NCBI GenBank assembly: GCA_003554345.1
Contig: PWGE01000202.1
Span: forward strand, 1-6,374
DNA length: 6,374 bases
Reading direction: 5' to 3'
Source: T1SED10-198M sp003554345 [NCBI: Candidatus Sumerlaeota bacterium]
GTDB taxonomy: Bacteria > Sumerlaeota > T1SED10-198M
The position numbers and the translations under genes were made by a program. Below the pieces are notes generated by a model. That model worked only from the letters and a program-made list of their open reading frames with translations, was not told the DNA's origin and did not search any database. How positions within the stretch are numbered: the first letter of the stretch is position 1; each line of letters opens with the position of its first letter. This document shows, in pieces, positions 1-4,878 of this stretch.

Positions 1-1
1 C

Positions 2-250
2 CTGCTCATGATCAGTAGGGATCAGAATGGCAAAGCCCTTGTTTTTCTTAATAAAGACCGGCAGCATTATAAAAGATTTTATCATCCGCATCTTCATACC
101 CTTATGCAATCCGAACAGATTGAGGATATTTCTCTTGAAGATGTCATGGAGGGAGATAAACCCGACGAGATTGAATACTGGCTAAAGCCCGGTCAGATAA
201 AAATCTTTTACAGCACACCAAATGAAGGTAAAAGAGGAGGGCAGAAGTAA
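2..250 (+). CDS. C-terminal part of an unrecognised protein upstream of panD
   Basis: The reading frame is open from the first bases of the window to a TAA at 248-250, giving 82 visible residues. The first in-frame ATG is at position 8, but no ribosome binding site is visible before it and the frame continues upstream. This is therefore more likely the end of a longer gene than a complete 80-residue protein. The visible part is mixed charged and aromatic: a Tyr/His-rich stretch (HYKRFYHPHLH) near the start, an acidic middle (EDISLEDVMEGDKPDEIEYW), and a basic tail ending in GKRGGQK. I see no membrane segment, cysteine motif or recognisable domain. It is not the C-terminus of PanC or PanB as I know them. 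The stop lies one base before the panD ATG, and the panD ribosome binding site is inside this gene, so the two are very probably co-transcribed and translationally coupled. I cannot assign a function. Confidence 0.6.
   Translation: MLMISRDQNGKALVFLNKDRQHYKRFYHPHLHTLMQSEQIEDISLEDVMEGDKPDEIEYWLKPGQIKIFYSTPNEGKRGGQK
233..241 (+). promoter_or_regulatory. Shine-Dalgarno site that fixes the panD start
   Basis: AGAGGAGGG is a very strong anti-16S match ending 10 bases before the ATG at 252. It lies downstream of an alternative in-frame ATG at 222, so it supports 252 as the true start. The PanD family N-terminus also begins at this methionine. Confidence 0.85.
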
Positions 251-251
251 T

Positions 252-611
252 ATGTTTATTACCTTACTGAAAGCCAAGATTCATGCTGCTACTGTTACCG
301 ATGCCAACCTGGAATATGAAGGGAGCATCGAAATTGACAATACCCTTCTTACGGCAAGCGGGATACGTCCTTTTGAAAAAGTGGATGTATATAATATTAC
401 CAACGGAAAGCGGTTCAGTACGTATGTAATAAAAGGCAAAGAAAACAGTGGGGTTATTGGGTTGAATGGAGCAGCTGCCCGACTTGCCTATCCCGGAGAT
501 TCGATTATCATTATTGCCTATGGACTATATGAGGCGGACGAAGCAGAAAAACATCAACCCACCATTATTCTGGTCGATGAAAACAATGTCCGGAAAAAGC
601 GCCTGCCTTGA
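252..611 (+). CDS. panD: Aspartate 1-decarboxylase (pyruvoyl enzyme)
   Basis: PanD decarboxylates L-aspartate to beta-alanine in the cytoplasm, supplying the beta-alanine half of pantothenate and hence coenzyme A. The protein is 119 residues, the normal family length. It is made as a proenzyme that cleaves itself between Gly24 and Ser25, and the serine becomes the pyruvoyl cofactor; the EGS site is present (E23-G24-S25). Residues known from the E. coli enzyme are at identical numbers: Lys9, His11, Tyr22, Arg54, Thr57, Tyr58 and Asn72. The block NGKRFSTY (51-58) and the GVIGLNGAAA stretch (67-76) are family hallmarks. An upstream in-frame ATG at 222 would add ten residues with no family counterpart and precedes the ribosome binding site, so it is rejected. 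panD often sits with panB and panC, but here its partner is an unrecognised gene and an rpmH promoter follows. Nothing essential is missing, so an active enzyme is expected. Confidence 0.97.
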   Translation: MFITLLKAKIHAATVTDANLEYEGSIEIDNTLLTASGIRPFEKVDVYNITNGKRFSTYVIKGKENSGVIGLNGAAARLAYPGDSIIIIAYGLYEADEAEKHQPTIILVDENNVRKKRLP

Positions 612-635
612 TAAATCAGTTTGATTTCATATAAT
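608..635 (+). promoter_or_regulatory. Predicted housekeeping promoter for rpmH-rnpA-hemW
   Basis: A -35 box TTGATA (608-613, 5/6 to TTGACA) and a perfect -10 box TATAAT (630-635) are separated by 16 bases. The -35 box overlaps the last sense codon and stop codon of panD. Transcription would start roughly at 641-643, giving a leader of about 40 bases before the rpmH ATG. A weaker alternative starts from TTGATT at 621-626, with TAATAA (643-648) as -10. Assigned by consensus match only. Confidence 0.7.
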
Positions 636-682
636 GCTTCTTTAATAAATTGTTATAAAACCTCAAAAGGGGGAGATATAGA

Positions 683-817
683 ATGAAAAGGACGTATCAA
701 CCACATAACAAGCCTCGCAAAAGAAAACATGGTTTTCGTGCGCGTAAGAGCACTAAAGGTGGTCGGCGCGTCTTAAATGCCCGACGTAAAAAAGGCAGAA
801 AAAGAGTCTCCGTATAA
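683..817 (+). CDS. rpmH: 50S ribosomal protein L34
   Basis: L34 is a small, very basic protein of the large ribosomal subunit that binds 23S rRNA. The frame encodes 44 residues, the standard bacterial length. It begins [18 protein letters not shown] and continues with the conserved [23 protein letters not shown] core, about half Lys/Arg. The family consensus (MKRTxQPxxxxRxxxHGFxxRMxTxxGRxVLxxRRxKGRxxL) is followed closely; KST replaces the commoner MST or MKT, and the end is RVSV rather than the usual LSA. A strong ribosome binding site GGGGGAG (669-675) lies seven bases before the ATG. A near-consensus promoter precedes it, as expected for a highly expressed gene. rnpA follows after six bases, the classic pairing. 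What is odd is the wider context: dnaA is not upstream and yidD/yidC is not downstream. Confidence 0.98.
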   Translation: MKRTYQPHNKPRKRKHGFRARKSTKGGRRVLNARRKKGRKRVSV

Positions 818-823
818 ACATAA

Positions 824-1180
824 ATGGATAAGGATTCCTCCTTTCACAAAAGCGAAAGGCTCAGGAAAAACCGTGACATACTTGCTGTTCTGAAAAAAGG
901 GACAAAGAAACCCACCCCTTACTTCTTACTTTATATTAGACCCTCTCCTTGTTCATGGAGCCGAATAGGGATATCTGTCTCCAGAAAAACCGGGAACGCT
1001 GTTATCAGGAATCGCATAAAGCGATATTTACGGGAGTATTTCCGGAGGCATAAAGCATTTTTATCTTTTCCGGTTGATATTTTTGTGGTTGCCCTTCCTG
1101 CCAGTGCTTCCATGGATTATAATGATGGTCTGAACAAATATATTGCCGCTTTACAGCAATATTTTAAGAGTTCCTCGTGA
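824..1180 (+). CDS. rnpA: Ribonuclease P protein component
   Basis: RnpA is the protein subunit of RNase P. It binds the catalytic RNA and the 5' leader of precursor tRNAs during 5'-end maturation. The 118-residue length is typical. The N-terminal SERLRKNRDILAVLKKG block (10-26) matches the family's leader-binding opening. The signature lies at residues 48-71: RIGISVSRKTGNAV followed by the RNR motif RNRIKRYLRE (62-71). The C-terminal helix DGLNKYIAALQQYF (101-114) is also usual. The ATG at 824 is directly preceded by an in-frame TAA (821-823), so no longer start is possible. No good ribosome binding site is visible between rpmH and this ATG, which suggests translation is coupled to rpmH through the six-base gap. 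Its stop TGA overlaps the GTG start of the next gene, so all three are probably one operon. Confidence 0.97.
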   Translation: MDKDSSFHKSERLRKNRDILAVLKKGTKKPTPYFLLYIRPSPCSWSRIGISVSRKTGNAVIRNRIKRYLREYFRRHKAFLSFPVDIFVVALPASASMDYNDGLNKYIAALQQYFKSSS

Positions 1181-2322
1181 AAGCTTCACACTGGGGGTTT
1201 TATTTTCATATTCCCTTTTGCCTGCAAAAGTGCTCTTATTGTGATTTTTATTCGTTTGAGGCTTTTCCCGAACAAATTCAAAGCTATGGTTCCTACCTGG
1301 CAAAAGAAGTCTTACTTTTAAAGGAAGAAGGGGGAGTGGGAGAAGGTATAGTAGATAGCATTTACCTCGGTGGAGGCACCCCTTCTCTTCTGGAAAGCAG
1401 TGCTATTCAGGAACTATTGAAGGTGATAAGTGATAACTTTTCCGTGGCTCACAATGCAGAAATTACTATGGAAATCAATCCCGGCCTTCATACTTCACCT
1501 CTGGCAGAGTATTTAGAAGCCGGTGTAAACCGTCTGAGTATTGGAATACAGAGTACTATTGACCATCATCTGTGCATGCTTGGCAGGAATAGAGATAAGA
1601 AGGCGCTGCCGGTCTTTATGAAAAATCTGCCTGAGAATGGTGATTATTGCATCTCAATGGACTTTTTGTATGGAATTCCCTATCAGAGCCTGGAAGATTT
1701 ACAAACAGACCTGGCTTTTATAGAACAACACTCACCTCATCATGTGTCTTATTATCAATTGACGTTTTACGAAGACACTGCTCTCTATGACAAGCAACGT
1801 AAGGGGGAAGTTTATATTCCTTCAGAAGAAGAACTTCTCAGCCAGGAGCGATTACTGTCTCATAAACTGGCGAAATCAGGTTATTGTCGGTATGAAGTTT
1901 CTAATTTTGCGAAAAATAGATGGGTGAGTCGTCACAATTTAAAATACTGGCAACTCCAACCATATTATGGTTTTGGAGAGGGTAGCAGTTCATTTTTTCA
2001 TAACAGTTGTCATGAAAATTTTAGCGGTAGAAAATATTATGAGGTATTGGATAAGGGACAGTTACCTGTAAAAACTCACCATTGTTATACTCCTGAACAG
2101 ATGATTCAGAACATGCTGATTATGGGGTTACGCTTAACAGAAGGGATATCCTGGCAGAAAATCCAGACCTCACTGGATGTTCTTTCCGAAAAAAAACATG
2201 TATATGAAAAAAAAATTTATGATCTGAGAAAAAGAAGAGTATTAGAGATATATAATGGCAGATTAAGAGTAAATCCAAAGTTTTATTGGGTGTTAGATAG
2301 TATTTTGCTTGAATTTATTTAA
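1177..2322 (+). CDS. hemW: HemW-type radical SAM protein (heme chaperone family)
   Basis: This 381-residue protein belongs to the HemN/HemW radical SAM family. Near the N-terminus, YFHIPFCLQKCSYCDF carries the 4Fe-4S cluster ligands Cys15, Cys19 and Cys22. Position 24 is Phe, where true oxygen-independent coproporphyrinogen oxidase (HemN) has a fourth Cys, so this is HemW, often misannotated as coproporphyrinogen III oxidase. HemW members bind heme and are thought to deliver it to membrane respiratory proteins. Other hallmarks are YLGGGTPSLL (about 63-72), ENP-like EINPG, RLSIGIQS, MDFLYGIP, and RYEVSNFAK followed by the heme-associated HNxxYW motif (His253-Trp258), then GFGEGSSSFF. The C-terminal HemN_C-like part includes IMGLRLTEGISW. 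The usual LGRxH motif reads LGRNR, replacing a commonly conserved His. GTG is the start: it overlaps the rnpA stop by four bases and has AAGAG (1166-1170) six bases upstream. HemW is commonly beside lepA/hrcA in Firmicutes, so coupling to rnpA is unusual. Confidence 0.92.
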   Translation: MKASHWGFYFHIPFCLQKCSYCDFYSFEAFPEQIQSYGSYLAKEVLLLKEEGGVGEGIVDSIYLGGGTPSLLESSAIQELLKVISDNFSVAHNAEITMEINPGLHTSPLAEYLEAGVNRLSIGIQSTIDHHLCMLGRNRDKKALPVFMKNLPENGDYCISMDFLYGIPYQSLEDLQTDLAFIEQHSPHHVSYYQLTFYEDTALYDKQRKGEVYIPSEEELLSQERLLSHKLAKSGYCRYEVSNFAKNRWVSRHNLKYWQLQPYYGFGEGSSSFFHNSCHENFSGRKYYEVLDKGQLPVKTHHCYTPEQMIQNMLIMGLRLTEGISWQKIQTSLDVLSEKKHVYEKKIYDLRKRRVLEIYNGRLRVNPKFYWVLDSILLEFI

Positions 2323-2332
2323 ATTGTATACT
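2305..2332 (+). promoter_or_regulatory. Possible weak promoter for the phosphohexomutase gene
   Basis: TTGCTT (2305-2310) and TATACT (2327-2332, 5/6 to TATAAT) are 16 bases apart, straddling the hemW stop codon. The -35 match is only moderate in an AT-rich stretch, so chance is a real possibility. No hairpin terminator is visible in 2323-2381, so read-through from the rpmH promoter is also possible. Confidence 0.35.
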
Positions 2333-2381
2333 ATTATATTGTTACCAGCCTTTTTATTTTGGAGAATGGAGTTTTTAGAAA

Positions 2382-4157
2382 ATGGAAGCTTTTATCAAAG
2401 AGCGTATTGAAAACTGGCTTGAAGGATCCTATGATGAATCTTCAAAGAAAGAGATCAGGGAGTTGCTGGAAGCTGGTGAAGAAAAAGAGTTGACGGATCG
2501 ATTTTATAAGGATCTTGAATTTGGTACCGGCGGTTTGAGAGGGATAGTGGGAGCAGGTACCAATCGTATGAATACCTACAATGTCCGGTTAGTGACTCAG
2601 GGTCTGGCAAATCATCTCAGGGGGAGGGCTGACAGAAAAGGGAAACCCCTGGTTATAGTCACCTTTGATTGTCGTAAATATTCTGATGTTTTTGCTGCCG
2701 AAGCTGCCAGAGTTTTAGCAGCAAACCAGATACAATGTTATCTGACGGAAAGTCTTAGACCCACCCCCTTTCTTTCTTATTGTGTCCGGCAAATGGAAGC
2801 AGATGCGGGGATAGTCATCACTGCCAGTCACAATCCCCCTCAATATAACGGATATAAGGTGTACGGTGCTGATGGTGCGCAGGTTATTTCGCCGGAAGAC
2901 AAACAGATTATTCAGAGGGTAAGAGACATAGCGGGGCAGGATGAGGTGAAGACCAAACCCTTTAATGAGGCCAAACAACAGGGTTTAATTAAATACATTC
3001 CCACGATTCTTGATGAAAATTATATAAGAGAGTGCGCTGAGACAGTACTTGCTCCAGAATTATTCAGTTCAGGCAATGTCGATTTAAAACTGGTATATAC
3101 CCCACTTCATGGTACGGGCATTACGCTTGTTCCGGCACTTTTCCAGAAACTGAACATGAAAAATTATTTTATTGTCTCTGAGCAGGAAAAGCCAGATGGA
3201 GCCTTTCCCACGGTGCGTTCTCCTAACCCGGAGGAACCTGAAGCCTTAAGCATGGCTCTTGAACTGGGGCGAAAAGAAAAGGCAGAGCTCATTCTGGCCA
3301 CAGACCCGGACGGGGACAGGGTGGGTATCGCCTTTCCGGATAAATCTGGAGATTTCATACTGCCTACCGGGAATCAGATAGCAGTTCTTGTTTGTTATTA
3401 TAAACTGTCCAAATTAGCCGCGAAGGGAAAAGATCTTTCCCGGGGGTATATTACCAAGACAATTGTTACGACCCGTTTACTTGACAGAATTGCTGAATAT
3501 TACGGTGTAAAATCCTTTAATGTGTTAACAGGTTTTAAATGGATTGCCCGGACAATGAGGGAAAATGAGGGTACTCTCAATTTTATTTTCGGAGGAGAAG
3601 AAAGTTACGGCTATCTGAATGGTGATTATTGCCGGGATAAAGATGCGGTGGGAATGTGTGGGGTACTGGCAGAGTTGGCCCTTTATCTGAGACAACAAAA
3701 CCAGACCTTTGACGAATATCTGGACAGGATATACGAACGGTTTGGTTTTTTCCTGGAGGAACAGCAATCAATTAAACTGGAAGGTCAGCAAGGAGAGAAG
3801 GCTATCCAGAAATTGTTAGCAGAGATACGAAAAGCACCTCCTTCTTCTCTGGGGGGCAGCCAACTGGAGTCGGTAATGGATGTGAAACAGGGGGCTGTAT
3901 TTGATGCCCATGGTGAAAAGGTTATAAAAAAATTAAACTTACCAACCTCGCCGGTGATTGGTCTGGACTACAAGGATGATACTCAGGTTATATTACGTCC
4001 TTCCGGGACTGAGCCAAAGATAAAATTTTACTTTGGAGTACGGAAAGATGTCCCTCCTCATCAGCTGCAACAAACAAAGATAGATGGGAGGGAAAAGATG
4101 AAAGAGATACAGAGTGAATTTATGGATATGATCAGGAAAATAATTAAGGAGCCTTGA
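2382..4157 (+). CDS. pgcA: Phosphoglucomutase/phosphomannomutase (alpha-D-phosphohexomutase)
   Basis: This cytoplasmic enzyme interconverts glucose-6-phosphate and glucose-1-phosphate (or the mannose equivalents), feeding nucleotide-sugar synthesis for envelope polymers. Its 591 residues fit the PgcA-like group. All four family signatures are visible in order. FGTGGLRG is at 47-54. The catalytic phosphoserine loop TASHNPPQYNGYKVYG has Ser149. The Mg-binding loop is DPDGDR at 308-313. The sugar-recognition loop GEESYG (405-410) is followed by the C-terminal phosphate-binding loop RPSGTEPKIKFY (539-550). GEESYG points to glucose/mannose substrates and argues against GlmM, which has GEQSGH there. 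Which sugar is preferred cannot be decided from sequence alone. GGAG (2368-2371) lies 10 bases before the ATG. An out-of-frame ATG at 2366 is ignored. The downstream membrane gene begins two bases after the stop, so they are probably one transcription unit. Confidence 0.95.
   Translation: MEAFIKERIENWLEGSYDESSKKEIRELLEAGEEKELTDRFYKDLEFGTGGLRGIVGAGTNRMNTYNVRLVTQGLANHLRGRADRKGKPLVIVTFDCRKYSDVFAAEAARVLAANQIQCYLTESLRPTPFLSYCVRQMEADAGIVITASHNPPQYNGYKVYGADGAQVISPEDKQIIQRVRDIAGQDEVKTKPFNEAKQQGLIKYIPTILDENYIRECAETVLAPELFSSGNVDLKLVYTPLHGTGITLVPALFQKLNMKNYFIVSEQEKPDGAFPTVRSPNPEEPEALSMALELGRKEKAELILATDPDGDRVGIAFPDKSGDFILPTGNQIAVLVCYYKLSKLAAKGKDLSRGYITKTIVTTRLLDRIAEYYGVKSFNVLTGFKWIARTMRENEGTLNFIFGGEESYGYLNGDYCRDKDAVGMCGVLAELALYLRQQNQTFDEYLDRIYERFGFFLEEQQSIKLEGQQGEKAIQKLLAEIRKAPPSSLGGSQLESVMDVKQGAVFDAHGEKVIKKLNLPTSPVIGLDYKDDTQVILRPSGTEPKIKFYFGVRKDVPPHQLQQTKIDGREKMKEIQSEFMDMIRKIIKEP
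4146..4151 (+). promoter_or_regulatory. Shine-Dalgarno site deciding the start of the MshEN-domain gene
   Basis: AAGGAG lies inside the end of the phosphohexomutase gene. It is eight bases before the ATG at 4160, an ideal distance, but only two bases before an alternative in-frame TTG at 4154 that overlaps the upstream stop. This favours ATG 4160. Confidence 0.8.
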
Positions 4158-4159
4158 AA

Positions 4160-4849
4160 ATGCCGGAAAAACAAAACTATAACCAGAAGAATCTTGCGGA
4201 GATGCTCCTCGATGAAGGGTTGATCAGTGAGGCTCAATATGAGGCGGTATTAGAGAGCCATCGGGATTCCGGGAAAAGGTTATCTGATATATTGGTAGAT
4301 AACAATTATATAACCGAAGGGGTCAAGGTAAATTTCTTAAAGAAACTACTGAAATTGAAGGTGGTTAAGCTGGCCGGGTTAAAAATACCGCAGGAGATTC
4401 TGCAAATCATTCCCCGGGAAATAGCTGAAAAGTACCGTACCGTTCCCTTAAAACTGGCAGATAACGTATTAACTGTTGCTATGGACGATCCCTCTGACCC
4501 TACAATTATTGACAATTTGAAGATGGTTACCAATTATGAAATCAAACCGGTGTTGGCTTCTACCAAGGATATCAAGTCGGCACTTTCGCAGTATGAGGGT
4601 GTCGAAAAAGCTGAAGAAGAAGTGGAGGAAATCTCCTCTTTTCCTCAAAGATTGGCTCATAACCTGGTGGCGATTGTCATCATGGCTATTCCTTTTCTTA
4701 TTTATCTTTATCAAATTTTTATTGGCCTGGCAGATAATCCAGAAGCCCAACGAGTATGGCTCGAACCCACTAACCAGATAACCTTTTACCTGGTATGGGC
4801 TCTGTGGGTGTCCCTGGTATATGAGGTTGATACAATATTTTTTCGATAA
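4160..4849 (+). CDS. Membrane-anchored MshEN (GspE/PilB N-terminal) domain protein without ATPase
   Basis: The protein has 229 residues. Residues 11-145 resemble the N-terminal domain of type II secretion/type IV pilus ATPases (GspE, PilB, MshE). Inside it are two 24-residue repeats, 11-34 (from NLAEMLLDEGLIS) and 40-63 (from RLSDILVDNNYIT), separated by exactly five residues. This is the layout of the cyclic-di-GMP-binding MshEN domain. The second half has family-like IPREIAEKY (84-92), LTVAMDDPSDP (104-114) and a GspE-like stretch ending in DIKSALSQYE. An acidic linker (EKAEEEVEE) leads to two predicted membrane segments at about 167-190 and 207-228, and the protein ends just after the second. 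There is no Walker A or B motif, so it cannot be an assembly ATPase. Several ligand positions are non-consensus (Asn11, Ala13 and His34; Ser42, Asn49 and Leu63), so binding is uncertain. The gene sits between a phosphohexomutase and PBP2. Function unknown; a membrane sensor or adaptor is an inference. Confidence 0.85.
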   Translation: MPEKQNYNQKNLAEMLLDEGLISEAQYEAVLESHRDSGKRLSDILVDNNYITEGVKVNFLKKLLKLKVVKLAGLKIPQEILQIIPREIAEKYRTVPLKLADNVLTVAMDDPSDPTIIDNLKMVTNYEIKPVLASTKDIKSALSQYEGVEKAEEEVEEISSFPQRLAHNLVAIVIMAIPFLIYLYQIFIGLADNPEAQRVWLEPTNQITFYLVWALWVSLVYEVDTIFFR

Positions 4850-4878
4850 CCTGAAATTTTCCTTATAAATTATGAATA

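Noticed and set aside
222-251. Longer panD start at ATG 222
   Set aside because: It precedes the strong ribosome binding site at 233-241, overlaps the upstream gene and adds ten residues absent from the PanD family.
2189-2215. A8 and A9 runs in hemW as a possible frameshift or slippage site
   Set aside because: The reading frame continues through both runs into a family-like C-terminal end (a helix followed by GRLRVNPKFYWVLDSILLEF), and the total length is normal, so there is no sign of a break or programmed shift.
1177-2322. Oxygen-independent coproporphyrinogen III oxidase (HemN)
   Set aside because: The fourth Cys of the HemN CxxxCxxCxC motif is replaced by Phe24 and the HemW-specific HNxxYW motif is present.
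2715-2978. Minus-strand frame inside the phosphohexomutase
   Set aside because: It is antisense to the catalytic serine region of a clear, intact gene, with no domain or ribosome binding site to support it. The other minus-strand frames at 3164-3358, 3525-3771, 4306-4533, 4469-4750 and 931-1113 fail for the same reason.
2382-4157. Phosphoglucosamine mutase (GlmM)
   Set aside because: The sugar-binding loop is GEESYG rather than GEQSGH, and the protein is far longer than the roughly 450-residue GlmM family.
4536-4781. Plus-strand frame within the MshEN-domain gene
   Set aside because: It overlaps the membrane-segment part of the real gene in another frame and is hydrophobic only because the same T-rich DNA is read out of phase.
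4827-4869. Possible promoter before mrdA (TTGATA at 4827 and TATAAA at 4864)
   Set aside because: The boxes are 31 bases apart, far from the 16-18 needed, and neither has a usable partner at the right distance.
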